DNA from: Mycobacterium sp.
Lineage (GTDB): Bacteria > Actinomycetota > Actinomycetes > Mycobacteriales > Mycobacteriaceae
Direction of reading: 5' to 3'
Length of the DNA: 44,370 nucleotides
NCBI GenBank assembly: GCA_025963195.1
Contig: JAOPVF010000405.1
Location: 1-44,370, forward strand
The notes beneath the pieces are model-generated. The model saw nothing but the letters and a program-made list of their open reading frames with translations, did no database searches and had not been told where the DNA came from. A program made the position numbers and the translations under genes. This document shows, piece by piece, positions 28,894 through 38,501 of the stretch. The first letter of the stretch is position 1. Every line of letters begins with the position of its first letter.

Positions 28894-31800
28894 CTAGCCC
28901 TCGAGGTCACCCTCGGTCTCCAGCAGCACCCTGCGCAGCCCGTCGAGCGTCGATGCCTCCGGCTCCGCCCACATTCCGCGGCCTGCGGCCTCGAGCAACC
29001 GTTCTGCCATGCCGTGCAGCGCCCATGGGTTGGATTCGGCCATGAACTTGCGGTTCTCGTCGTCGAGCACGTACTCCCCCGCCAGCCGTTCGTACATCCA
29101 ATCCGCCATCACGCCTGCGGTGGCGTCGTAGCCGAACAGGTAGTCGACGGTGGCTGCCATCTCGAACGCGCCCTTGTACCCGTGCCTGCGCATCGCCGTC
29201 ATCCAGCGCGGGTTCACCACGCGGGCACGGAACACGCGGGTGGTCTCCTCCGACAAGGTGCGGGTGCGGACCGCGTCGGGCCGGGTGTTGTCGCCGATGT
29301 AGGCGGCGGGCGCCTGCCCGGTCAGAGCGCGGACGGTGGCCACCATGCCACCGTGGTACTGGAAGTAGTCATCGGAGTCGGCGATGTCGTGCTCGCGGGT
29401 GTCGGTGTTCTTGGCCGCCACCGCAATCCGCCGGTACTGGCGGTTCATGTCGTCGGCAGCCGAGACCCCGTCGAGACCGCGCCCGTAGGCGAAACCGCCC
29501 CATGCCGTGTAGACCTCGGCCAGATCGGCGTCGTCGCGCCAGTTCTTGCTGTCGATGAGCTGCAGCAGCCCTGCGCCGTAGGTGCCTGGCCTGGAGCCGA
29601 AGATCCTGGTGGTCGCCCGCCGCGTGTCGCCGTGGTCGGCGAGGTCGACCTTGGAGTGTGCGCGGACGTAGTTGGCCGCGTCGGGTTCGTCGAGCTCGGC
29701 GACGAGGCGGACGGCGTCGTCGAGCATCGTCACCACGTGCGGGAACGCGTCGCGGAAGAAGCCCGAGATCCGAACGGTGACGTCGATGCGGGGGCGGTCC
29801 AGCTCCTCGGTCGTCATTGCCTCGAGGTCGACGACCCGGCGGGACGCGTCATCCCACACCGGCCGAACACCAAGCAGCGCAAGGACTTCGGCGATGTCAT
29901 CGCCGGACGTGCGCATCGCGGAGGTACCCCATACCGACAGGCCGACCGACTGCGGCCAGCACCCGTAGTCGTCCCGGTAACGGGCCAGTAGCGAATCGGC
30001 CATCGCCACGCCGGTGTCCCAGGCCAGCCGGGACGGCACCGCCTTGGGATCGACGGAGTAGAAGTTCCTGCCGGTCGGCAGCACGTTGACCAGCCCTCGC
30101 AGCGGCGATCCCGAAGGGCCCGCCGCGATGAACCTTCCATCGAGGGCGCGCAGCACCTGATCGATCTCCGCCGAGGTGCCGGCGAGCCGCGGCACCACCT
30201 CGGTGGCGGCGAATCGCAGCACCGCCGCGACGTTCGGATCGTCGGTCAGCCGATCGACCTGCTCGGCGTCCCAACCGGTCTCCTGCAGCGCGGCGACCAG
30301 CGCACGCGCCTTCTCCTCGGCGTCGTCGACGGCACCGCGGACGTCGGTGCCGTCCTCGGCCAGACCCAGCGCCTGTCGCAGGCCGGGGACCGAGCTGTCG
30401 CCGCCGAACAGCTGGCGGGCACGCAGGATCGCCAGCACCAGGTCGACCTGCGGCTGCCCCGCGGGTGCCTGCCCGAGGATGTGCAGTCCGTCCCGGATCT
30501 GGACGTCCTTGATCTCGCACAACCAGCCGTCGACGTGCAGCAGCATGTCGTCGAAGACGGCCTCGTCGGGCCGATCCTCCAGCCCGAGGTCGTGGTCCAT
30601 CTTGGCCGCGCGCATCAGCGTCCAGATCTGCTGGCGGATGGCGGGCAGCTTGCCGGGATCGAGGGTGGCGATGTTGGCGTGCTCGTCGAGCAGCTGCTCG
30701 AGCCTGGCGATGTCGCCGTAGGTTTCGGCGCGGGCCATCGGCGGGATGAGGTGGTCGATGAGCGTGGCGTGCGCCCGCCGCTTGGCCTGGGTGCCCTCAC
30801 CGGGATCGTTGACCAGGAACGGGTAGATCAGCGGCAGGTCGCCGAGCGCGGCGTCGGTGCCGCACGTCGCCGACATGCCCAGAGTCTTGCCAGGCAGCCA
30901 CTCCAGGTTGCCGTGCTTGCCGAGGTGCACCACCGCGTCGGCACCGAAGCCGCCGTCGGCCACCGACCGGCCGAGCCAGTGATAGGCGGCCAGATAGTGG
31001 TGGCTGGGCGGCAGATCGGGGTCGTGATAGATCGCGACCGGGTTCGCGCCGAAGCCGCGCGGCGGCTGCACCAGCAGGACGGTGTTGCCTGCCTGCATGG
31101 CGGCGATGACGATCTCACCGTCGGGATCGGCGCTGCGGTCGACGAAGAGCTCGCCGGGCGCCGGGCCCCAGTGCTCGACGACCTGATCGGCCAGCGCGGC
31201 GGGCAGGGTGGCGAACCATTCGCGATACACCCTGGCGGGCAACCGAATCGGGTTTCCGACCAACTGTCCCTCGGTCAGCCAGTCCGGGTCCTGGCCGCCG
31301 CGTTCGATCAAGGCGTGGATCAAGGCGTCGCCGTCCTGGGCGTCGACGCCTGCCACCTCCCCGATCAGGTAGCCGGCGTCGCGCATCGCCCGCAGCAGCG
31401 CCACGGCGCTGGCCGGGGTGTCCAGGCCGACGGCGTTTCCGATGCGGGCGTGCTTGGTGGGGTAGGCCGAGAACACGACGGCCACCCGCTTCTCGTCGGC
31501 GGGGATGGTTCGGAGCCGGGCATGCCGCACGGCGAGGCCGGCGACCCTGGCGCACCGTTCGGGATCGCCGACGTAGGAGATCAGCCCTTCGTCGTCGATC
31601 TCCTTGAACGAGAACGGGACCGTGATGATCCGGCCGTCGAACTCAGGAACCGCGACCTGGGTAGCGACGTCGAGCGGGCTGAGACCCTCGTGGCTGTCCT
31701 CCCACTGGGAGCGGGACGTGGTCAGACACAGGCCCTGCAGGATCGGGACGTCGAGTGCCGCGAGATGCGCGACGTTCCAGCTGTCGTCGTCACCGCCGGC

Positions 31801-32544
31801 GCCGACGGTGGCGGGAACGGCACCCCCGGCGGCCAGCACCGTCACCACCATCGCGTCGGCGCCTGCGAGGGTGTCGAGCAGTTCGGGGGCTGGGGTACGT
31901 AGCGACGCGCAATACAGCGGCAGTGCACGGCCGCCCGCCGATTCGATGGCCTGGCAGAGCGATTCGACGTAGGCGGTGTTGCCCGCCAACTGCTGGGCGC
32001 GATAGAACAGAACCGCGATCGTTGGGCCGTCATCATTCGTTGACCCCCGCTCGAGGACCCCCCAACTGGGAAGGGTCATTGGCGGCTCGAACCCGATGCC
32101 GGTCATCAGCACCGTGTCGGACAGGAAGGCGTGCAGCTGGCGGAGATTGCCTACACCGCCCTGCGCCAGGTAGACGTGCGTCTGCAGCGCGATACCCGCG
32201 GGCACGTTGGACCGGCCCATCAGCTCGGCGTCGGGCGCCTGCTCTCCGCTGACCACGACCGCGGGAACACCGCTGGCGAGAACCGCGTCGATGCCGTCCT
32301 CCCAGGCGCGGAACCCGCCGAGGATGCGCACCACCACGACGTCGACGCCGGTCAACAACTCGGTCAGGTCATCGAGCAGCAGCCGGGACGGGTTGGCCCA
32401 CCGATAACCAGCACCGCTGGTGCGGGCGGTGATCAGATCGGTGTCGGACGTAGACAGCAACAGAACGGTAGGCGACGACGTTGGGTTCTGATCGGCGTCC
32501 TGATCGGGTTGGGGCACGCCCCATTCGTACCGCACCGACCCCAC
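28894..32544 (-). CDS. cobN: Cobaltochelatase subunit CobN
   Basis: 1216 aa; 'DAVVHLGKHGNLEWLPGKTLGMSATCGTDAALGDLPLIYPFLVNDPGEGTQAKRRAHATLIDHLIPPM', 'GDDIAEVLALLGVRPVWD'. Confidence 0.97.
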   Translation of the reverse strand: MGSVRYEWGVPQPDQDADQNPTSSPTVLLLSTSDTDLITARTSGAGYRWANPSRLLLDDLTELLTGVDVVVVRILGGFRAWEDGIDAVLASGVPAVVVSGEQAPDAELMGRSNVPAGIALQTHVYLAQGGVGNLRQLHAFLSDTVLMTGIGFEPPMTLPSWGVLERGSTNDDGPTIAVLFYRAQQLAGNTAYVESLCQAIESAGGRALPLYCASLRTPAPELLDTLAGADAMVVTVLAAGGAVPATVGAGGDDDSWNVAHLAALDVPILQGLCLTTSRSQWEDSHEGLSPLDVATQVAVPEFDGRIITVPFSFKEIDDEGLISYVGDPERCARVAGLAVRHARLRTIPADEKRVAVVFSAYPTKHARIGNAVGLDTPASAVALLRAMRDAGYLIGEVAGVDAQDGDALIHALIERGGQDPDWLTEGQLVGNPIRLPARVYREWFATLPAALADQVVEHWGPAPGELFVDRSADPDGEIVIAAMQAGNTVLLVQPPRGFGANPVAIYHDPDLPPSHHYLAAYHWLGRSVADGGFGADAVVHLGKHGNLEWLPGKTLGMSATCGTDAALGDLPLIYPFLVNDPGEGTQAKRRAHATLIDHLIPPMARAETYGDIARLEQLLDEHANIATLDPGKLPAIRQQIWTLMRAAKMDHDLGLEDRPDEAVFDDMLLHVDGWLCEIKDVQIRDGLHILGQAPAGQPQVDLVLAILRARQLFGGDSSVPGLRQALGLAEDGTDVRGAVDDAEEKARALVAALQETGWDAEQVDRLTDDPNVAAVLRFAATEVVPRLAGTSAEIDQVLRALDGRFIAAGPSGSPLRGLVNVLPTGRNFYSVDPKAVPSRLAWDTGVAMADSLLARYRDDYGCWPQSVGLSVWGTSAMRTSGDDIAEVLALLGVRPVWDDASRRVVDLEAMTTEELDRPRIDVTVRISGFFRDAFPHVVTMLDDAVRLVAELDEPDAANYVRAHSKVDLADHGDTRRATTRIFGSRPGTYGAGLLQLIDSKNWRDDADLAEVYTAWGGFAYGRGLDGVSAADDMNRQYRRIAVAAKNTDTREHDIADSDDYFQYHGGMVATVRALTGQAPAAYIGDNTRPDAVRTRTLSEETTRVFRARVVNPRWMTAMRRHGYKGAFEMAATVDYLFGYDATAGVMADWMYERLAGEYVLDDENRKFMAESNPWALHGMAERLLEAAGRGMWAEPEASTLDGLRRVLLETEGDLEG

Positions 32545-32572
32545 GGGTCGAGACGTCGGTGCGGCTGGTCAA

Positions 32573-32680
32573 TCAGCGGTCGGAGTTGCCCCAGCGGCTG
32601 TACCACGATTGGGGGTACGGCTGACCGGCGGCGGCGATGAGAACGGCCACGACGGCAAAGAACACGATGAGTCCGAACAT
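32573..32680 (-). CDS. Candidate 35-aa single-TM microprotein upstream of cobN
   Basis: MFGLIVFFAVVAVLIAAAGQPYPQSWYSRWGNSDR*; preceded on the minus strand by AGGAGG-attgaa-ATG; ends 28 bp before the cobN start. Absent from the ORF list because of length. Confidence 0.6.
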   Translation of the reverse strand: MFGLIVFFAVVAVLIAAAGQPYPQSWYSRWGNSDR

Positions 32681-32780
32681 TTCAATCCTCCTGTCCTTCC
32701 GAGCGCGCCGTCCACGCTGACGGGTCGCAATGGAAGTTCAAACAAAACGTAGGACTGATCGGCTCGAATTCGGTGCTTTA

Positions 32781-32853
32781 GTGTGCGATGGAACACACCC
32801 GTCGCGAACGTGACACGGCTCACATTCTCGAGGTCGTGAATTCGAATCGCGAC
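32781..32853 (+). promoter_or_regulatory. Cluster of three inverted repeats upstream of the TauD-family gene, including a CRP-like site
   Basis: GTGTG-N8-CACAC (32781-32798); CGTGA-CACGGC-TCACA (32809-32824); GTCGTG-a-ATTCGAAT-CGCGAC (32833-32853). Confidence 0.55.
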
Positions 32854-32899
32854 CAGCCAAATGCTGGTCTCGGCGCAGAAAATCTGCGGAAATCGACGG

Positions 32900-33820
32900 G
32901 TGGCCAACTTTCCCAACATCGTGAAACTCGGCGCCAACATCGGCGCCCGGATCGACGGCGTCCACCTCGGCGGTGACGTTCCCGAGGCAACCGTCAAGGT
33001 GATCAACGACGCCCTGTTGACGCACAAGGTGATCTTCTTCCGCGACCAGCACCATCTCGACGACGACGGACAGCTCGCGTTCGCCAAACGCCTCGGGACG
33101 CCGACCACCGCACACCCGACGGTGACATCGCGGGGCGAGCGGGTACTGCCGATCGATTCCCAGTACGACAAGGCCAACAGCTGGCACACCGACGTGACGT
33201 TCGTCGACCGCATCCCAAAAGCCTCACTGCTGCGGGCGGTTACGCTGCCCGAGTACGGCGGCACGACCACGTGGGCGTCAACGGAGGTGGCCTACGACCA
33301 GTTGCCGGCTCCCCTGCGCGCGCTGACCGAGAATCTGTGGGCGGTGCACACCAACCAGTACGACTACGCCGAGAGCTACTACTCCGCGACCGCCGAGACC
33401 CTGACCGCCGCGGAGCGGGAGTACCGCGACGAGTTCGTCTCGGAGTACTACGAGACCGAGCATCCGGTGGTGCGCGTGCACCCGGAGACGGGCAAGCGGG
33501 TGCTGCTGCTCGGCCACTTCATCAAGCGGTTCGTTGGACTTGGCAGTACCGAGTCGAGCGCACTGTTCCAGCTGCTGCAAAACCGGGTCACCAAGTTGGA
33601 GAACACCATTCGTTGGTCTTGGCTGCCAGGCGACCTTGCCATCTGGGACAACCGCGCCACCCAGCACTACGCGGTATCCGACTACGACGACCAATACCGT
33701 CGGCTCAGTCGCATCACGCTGGCAGGCGATGTTCCCGTCGACGTGTACGGCACGCCCAGCCGCGTGATCGCCGGCGACGCGTCGCACTACTCGGACGTGG
33801 TGGTACCGCTGGCGGTCTGA
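32900..33820 (+). CDS. TauD/TfdA-family Fe(II)/2-oxoglutarate-dependent dioxygenase (Rv3406-like)
   Basis: '[14 protein letters not shown]', iron ligands 'SWHTDVTF', '[11 protein letters not shown]', '[40 protein letters not shown]'. ATG 32861 is an alternative start. Confidence 0.92.
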   Translation: MANFPNIVKLGANIGARIDGVHLGGDVPEATVKVINDALLTHKVIFFRDQHHLDDDGQLAFAKRLGTPTTAHPTVTSRGERVLPIDSQYDKANSWHTDVTFVDRIPKASLLRAVTLPEYGGTTTWASTEVAYDQLPAPLRALTENLWAVHTNQYDYAESYYSATAETLTAAEREYRDEFVSEYYETEHPVVRVHPETGKRVLLLGHFIKRFVGLGSTESSALFQLLQNRVTKLENTIRWSWLPGDLAIWDNRATQHYAVSDYDDQYRRLSRITLAGDVPVDVYGTPSRVIAGDASHYSDVVVPLAV

Positions 33821-33836
33821 GTTCCCGACCAAGGAT

Positions 33837-34064
33837 TCACAGCCGGTGCATCTCCCGGCACATGGCGGCATCCTCCAGGTAGCCGCAGCGCCGCGGATAG
33901 CTTCGCGGCATGCGCCGCTCCTCGCGTTGCTCGCGCGGCGTGGCGGCCGTCGCCAACATGACGGCCTGCTCGGAGATCAGAACGGGCGCGGACCCCTCGA
34001 CCACCGCGCCCGTTCCGATCAATCCGCGCGGCGCGGATTCGCGCGCCGAAACCTCTACGGACAT
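33837..34064 (-). CDS. Small hypothetical protein
   Basis: 75 aa 'MSVEVSARESAPRGLIGTGAVVEGSAPVLISEQAVMLATAATPREQ...CGYLEDAAMCREMHRL'; divergent from cobG, no competing gene. Confidence 0.5.
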   Translation of the reverse strand: MSVEVSARESAPRGLIGTGAVVEGSAPVLISEQAVMLATAATPREQREERRMPRSYPRRCGYLEDAAMCREMHRL

Positions 34065-34202
34065 GACGTTCCCCCTGTTCGTGTCCCCGTGGATCCGGGT
34101 CCAACCGACGTAGAGCGAACGTATTTCGGCGGCGGTTCTCGGTCACGCGTAGTCCGCTACTCGAATCGCGATTTGGGTACCGCTCCTATGCTCGAAGCTG
34201 AC

Positions 34203-35315
34203 ATGACGAGGGTCCGCGACGACGACGCCTGCCCTGGCGCACTGCAGGTGCACCAGGCGGCCGACGGAGCGCTGGCCCGGATCCGATTGCCCGGCGGCAT
34301 GATCACCGCCGAGCAGCTACTCGCCCTTGCCGTCTCCGCGACGCGGTTCGGCTCGCAGGCAATGGAACTCACCTCCCGCGGCAACGTCCAGATTCGCGGC
34401 ATCACCGATCCCGAGGCCCTGGCCGACGCGATCGCCGCTGCCGGCCTGTTGCCATCGCCGAGCCACGAACGGGTGCGCAACATCCTCGCCTCCCCGCTGA
34501 CCGGCCGATCGGGCGGCAACGCCGACGTCCGCGACCTCGTGCGCGACCTCGACGCCGCGATCCAGGCCAGCCCAGCGCTGGCCAGCCTGCCCGGCCGCTT
34601 CTTGTTCGGCGTCGACGACGGCCGCGGTGACGTGTCCGGATCCGGCGTCGACGTGGGCGCCCTCTTGCTGGATGCCGAACGGGCAGCACTTCTGGTGGCG
34701 GGCGTCGACACCGGTGTCCGGCTGCCATCGGCCGACGTCGCCGCGGCCCTCGTCGCGGTTGCCGAGAACTTCGTCGAAACTCGCGGAAGCGCCTGGCGGA
34801 CAACGGAACTCGTGGATATCGAGCCGCTGCTAGCCGGGCTCACCAGATCCGCAGAACCCGGGGCCACGTGGCCGCCGGTGCAGCAGCCTCCCGTCGGCTG
34901 GATCGCACAGGACGACCATCGCGTTGCCCTAGGCGCCGCGGTGCCAATCGGCGTGCTCGAGGCCCGCACCGCCGAGTTCCTCGCCGCCATCGAAGCACCA
35001 CTGGTGATCACGCCGTGGCGCTCGGTGCTGGTATGCGACCTCGACGAGGGCGTTGCCGACGTCGCGCTCCGCGTGCTGGCTCCGCTCGGGCTGGTGTTCG
35101 ACGCGGATTCGCCGTGGTTGTCGGTGAGCTCGTGCACGGGTAGCCCGGGGTGCGCGCACTCGGTCGCCGACGTGAGGGCGGATGCTGCCGCAGCCGTCGG
35201 CACGCCCAGCGACGTGCACCGGCACTTCGTTGGTTGCGAGCGGGCGTGCGGCAGCCCGCCCGTCGGCCAGATTCTGGTGGCGACCGCGGACGGTTACCGG
35301 CCACGTCACCCGTAG
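34203..35315 (+). CDS. cobG: Precorrin-3B synthase CobG
   Basis: 'GRSGGNADVRDLVRDLDAAIQ', Cys motifs 'SCTGSPGCAHSVADVRADA' and 'FVGCERACGSPP'. ATG 34188 is an in-frame alternative. Confidence 0.92.
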   Translation: MTRVRDDDACPGALQVHQAADGALARIRLPGGMITAEQLLALAVSATRFGSQAMELTSRGNVQIRGITDPEALADAIAAAGLLPSPSHERVRNILASPLTGRSGGNADVRDLVRDLDAAIQASPALASLPGRFLFGVDDGRGDVSGSGVDVGALLLDAERAALLVAGVDTGVRLPSADVAAALVAVAENFVETRGSAWRTTELVDIEPLLAGLTRSAEPGATWPPVQQPPVGWIAQDDHRVALGAAVPIGVLEARTAEFLAAIEAPLVITPWRSVLVCDLDEGVADVALRVLAPLGLVFDADSPWLSVSSCTGSPGCAHSVADVRADAAAAVGTPSDVHRHFVGCERACGSPPVGQILVATADGYRPRHP

Positions 35316-35324
35316 GGTGATCGG

Positions 35325-35951
35325 GTGCTCGACTACATCCGCGACGCCGCCGAGATCTATCGGCAATCGTTCGCCACGATCCGCGCGGAGGCGGATCTGG
35401 CGCGCTTCCCCGGCGACGTCGCCGGGGTCGTGGTCCGGCTGATCCACACGTGCGGTCAGGTCGACGTCACCGAGCACGTCGCCTACACCGACGACGTCGT
35501 CACCACGGCCCGAGCCGCGCTCGATGCCGGTGCGCCCGTCTTGTGCGATTCGTCGATGGTGGCCTCGGGCATCACCCGATCCCGGTTGCCCGCCGACAAC
35601 GAGGTGGTCTCGCTCGTCGCCGATCCCGGTGCCGCCGACCTGGCCTCCCGACTGGGCAGCACCCGGTCAGCCGCCGGGGTCGACCTGTGGGCCGACCGTC
35701 TGGGCGGTGCGGTTCTGGCGATCGGCAACGCTCCGACCGCGCTGTTCCGGCTGCTGGAACTGATCGACGACGGTGCCCCCGTGCCGGCTGCGGTGTTGGG
35801 CGGTCCGGTCGGGTTCGTCGGGTCGGCGCAATCCAAGCAGGAGCTCGTCGACCGGCCACGTGGGATGTCCTACCTGGTGGTGACGGGAAGGCGCGGCGGC
35901 AGTGCGATGGCCGCGGCCGCCGTCAACGCGATCGCGAGCGAGCGCGAATGA
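35325..35951 (+). CDS. cobH: Precorrin-8X methylmutase CobH
   Basis: '[46 protein letters not shown]', '[22 protein letters not shown]', '[15 protein letters not shown]'; GTG start. Confidence 0.96.
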   Translation: MLDYIRDAAEIYRQSFATIRAEADLARFPGDVAGVVVRLIHTCGQVDVTEHVAYTDDVVTTARAALDAGAPVLCDSSMVASGITRSRLPADNEVVSLVADPGAADLASRLGSTRSAAGVDLWADRLGGAVLAIGNAPTALFRLLELIDDGAPVPAAVLGGPVGFVGSAQSKQELVDRPRGMSYLVVTGRRGGSAMAAAAVNAIASERE

Positions 35952-37411
35952 CGCCGCGCGGCACGCTCTGGGGCGTCGGACTCGGCCCCGGTGACCCGGA
36001 ATTGGTCACGGTCAAGGCCGCCCGCGTGATCGGCGAGGCCGACGTGGTGGCCTATCACAGCGCCCGGCACGGACGCAGCATCGCGCGCACCATCGCCGTG
36101 CCCTACCTGCGGCGCGGCCAGGTCGAGGAGCACTTCGTGTACCCGGTGACCACCGAGACATCCGATCACCCCGGCGGCTACGCGGGGGCGATGGAGGACT
36201 TCTACCGGGAGGCCGCCGACCGCATCGCCGTGCACCTCGAGGCAGGCCGCAACGTGGCCCTGCTCGCGGAGGGCGACCCGCTGTTCTACAGCTCCTACAT
36301 GCACATGCACACGCGGTTGACGTCCCGGTTCGACGCCGTCATCGTTCCCGGCGTGACGTCGGTGAGCGCGGCCTCCGCGGCCACCGGCATGCCGCTGGTG
36401 CAGGGCGACGAGGTGCTGACGATCCTGCCTGGCACGCTGCCATCCGACGAGCTGCGGCGCAGGCTCGCCGACACCGACGCTGCCGTCGTGCTCAAGCTCG
36501 GCCGCTCGTATCCCGCTGTGCGAGAGGCACTCTCCGCTGCCGGCCGGTTGAACGAGGCGCTGTACGTGGAGCGGGCCAGCACCTCCGGGCAGAAGGTGCT
36601 TCCCGCCGCGGACGTCGACGAGGCATCGGTGCCCTACTTCTCGTTGGCGATGCTGCCAGGGATGTCGTCTCCTCCCGAGAAGTCCGGCAGCGTCGCGGTC
36701 GTCGGGCTCGGCCCCGGTGACGTCGACTGGATGACGCCGCAGTCGCGCCGCGAACTCGCCGCCGCCACCGACCTCATCGGCTACGGCCCGTACCTCGACC
36801 GAGTCGGCATCCGGCCCGGCCAGCTCCGCCACCCGAGCGACAACACCGACGAGCCGGCCCGCGCGAAGCTGGCATGCACCCTCGCCGAGCAGGGCCACGC
36901 CGTCGCGGTGGTGTCGTCGGGCGATCCCGGCGTCTTCGCGATGGCGACCGCGGTGCTCGAGGAGGCCAAGCAATGGCCCGGCGTCGACGTGCGGGTGATC
37001 CCGGCGATGACCGCGGCGCAGGCCGTCGCCAGCCGCGTCGGCGCGCCACTGGGCCACGACTACGCGGTCATCTCGCTGTCGGACCGGCTCAAGCCGTGGG
37101 AAGTCATCGCCGCGCGACTCACCGCGGCGGCCGTCGCCGACCTGGTGCTGGCCATCTACAACCCGGCGTCGAAGACCCGCACCTGGCAGGTCGGGGCCAT
37201 GCGCGACCTGCTGCTCGAGCACCGCGACGGCTCCACGCCCGTTGTGATCGGCCGCGACGTGGCCGGCCCCGGCGAGCGCGTCGACGTGGTGCGACTGGCC
37301 GACCTCGACCCCGCCACGGTCGACATGCGCTGCCTGGTCATCGTCGGGTCGTCGCAAACCCAGTGGCACGGCGATCGCGTGTTCACCCCGCGCCACTACC
37401 CCGATGCCTGA
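35948..37411 (+). CDS. cobIJ: Fused precorrin-2 C20-methyltransferase / precorrin-3B C17-methyltransferase
   Basis: Two tandem TP methylase domains, each with VGLGPGD: '[22 protein letters not shown]' and '[22 protein letters not shown]'; ATGA overlap with cobH. Confidence 0.96.
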   Translation: MTPRGTLWGVGLGPGDPELVTVKAARVIGEADVVAYHSARHGRSIARTIAVPYLRRGQVEEHFVYPVTTETSDHPGGYAGAMEDFYREAADRIAVHLEAGRNVALLAEGDPLFYSSYMHMHTRLTSRFDAVIVPGVTSVSAASAATGMPLVQGDEVLTILPGTLPSDELRRRLADTDAAVVLKLGRSYPAVREALSAAGRLNEALYVERASTSGQKVLPAADVDEASVPYFSLAMLPGMSSPPEKSGSVAVVGLGPGDVDWMTPQSRRELAAATDLIGYGPYLDRVGIRPGQLRHPSDNTDEPARAKLACTLAEQGHAVAVVSSGDPGVFAMATAVLEEAKQWPGVDVRVIPAMTAAQAVASRVGAPLGHDYAVISLSDRLKPWEVIAARLTAAAVADLVLAIYNPASKTRTWQVGAMRDLLLEHRDGSTPVVIGRDVAGPGERVDVVRLADLDPATVDMRCLVIVGSSQTQWHGDRVFTPRHYPDA

Positions 37412-37433
37412 CCCGCCGAGGTAGTGTCCGGCC

Positions 37434-38501
37434 GTGGCCAACGCCGTGCCGATCCCGCGCCACCCCGCCGATGTCACCGCCGAGTGGTTGGGAGCCGTAC
37501 TCGACACCGACGTACGTGCGGTCGACGTCGTCCCCATCGGTACCGGACAGACCGGCGCCACCTACCGCCTGACGGCCACCTACGCGGACGACGAAGCGGG
37601 CCTGCCCGCCACGTTCGCGGTCAAGCTGTCATCGCAGGACGAGACGGTCCGCGAACGGGTCGCGCTCGGCTACCGCTCCGAGCACGCCTTCTACACGCAC
37701 GTTGCCGACCTGGTGCGAGTGCCGATCCCCCACCATCACTTCTGCGAGATCTCCGACGACGGTGGCGATTTCGTGCTCCTGCTGGCGGACCTCGCCCCCG
37801 CGGCACAGGGCGACCAGATCGGCGGCTGCACCCCGGCAGAAGCGGAACTGGCCGTGCGGGCACTGGCTGGTCTGCACGCGCCCACGTGGTGTGACGCGAA
37901 GTGGTCGAACTTCCCCGGGCTGGTCATGTCGGTACCGGATCGGGATGCGGCCAAGGGCTTCGGCGACATCGCCGTGATGGCCACCCAGATCACGCTGGAC
38001 CGATATGGCGACCGGATCACCGAGCAGGATCGCGACACCGTCACCGAGGCCATGTCGATGGTGACGCCGTGGCTGCTGGCCGAGCCGGGCCGGTTCGCAC
38101 TCGTGCACGGCGACTACCGCCTCGACAACATGCTCTTCACACCGGACCGGACCCGGATCACCATCGTGGACTGGCAGACGCTGGGATCGGGTCTGCCCGC
38201 CCGCGACCTGTCCTACTTCACCGCGACGAGCCTGCTTCCCGAGGTCCGGGCCACGGTCGACGACGCCCTGGTGGACGCCTACCACGACGAGCTGCTGCGC
38301 CACGGCGTCACCGGCTACGTCCGCGAAACCTGTTGGCGCGACTACCGCATCGGCACGTTGCAGGCACCGCTGCTGACCGTGCTGGGGTGCGCGTTCGCAG
38401 GTACGACCGAGCGCGGCGACGACATGATGATGGTGATGCTGGCGCGCAGCTGCCAGGCCATTCGCGAGCTTGGCAGCCTCGATGTGGTCAGAGCGCTCTG
38501 A
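37434..38501 (+). CDS. Phosphotransferase-family (APH/ecdysteroid-kinase-like) protein
   Basis: 'PIGTGQTGATYRL', '[14 protein letters not shown]', 'IVDWQTLGSGLPARDLSYF'. Confidence 0.92.
   Translation: MANAVPIPRHPADVTAEWLGAVLDTDVRAVDVVPIGTGQTGATYRLTATYADDEAGLPATFAVKLSSQDETVRERVALGYRSEHAFYTHVADLVRVPIPHHHFCEISDDGGDFVLLLADLAPAAQGDQIGGCTPAEAELAVRALAGLHAPTWCDAKWSNFPGLVMSVPDRDAAKGFGDIAVMATQITLDRYGDRITEQDRDTVTEAMSMVTPWLLAEPGRFALVHGDYRLDNMLFTPDRTRITIVDWQTLGSGLPARDLSYFTATSLLPEVRATVDDALVDAYHDELLRHGVTGYVRETCWRDYRIGTLQAPLLTVLGCAFAGTTERGDDMMMVMLARSCQAIRELGSLDVVRAL

Noticed and set aside
32545-32900. Cobalamin riboswitch upstream of cobN or the dioxygenase
   Set aside because: Both strands were read for a B12-box-like segment and the expected long structured leader; none was seen, and the upstream gap is occupied by the microprotein ORF and inverted repeats.
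34065-34202. Cobalamin riboswitch upstream of cobG
   Set aside because: The gap is short and has no B12-box-like sequence; a leaderless promoter explains it better.
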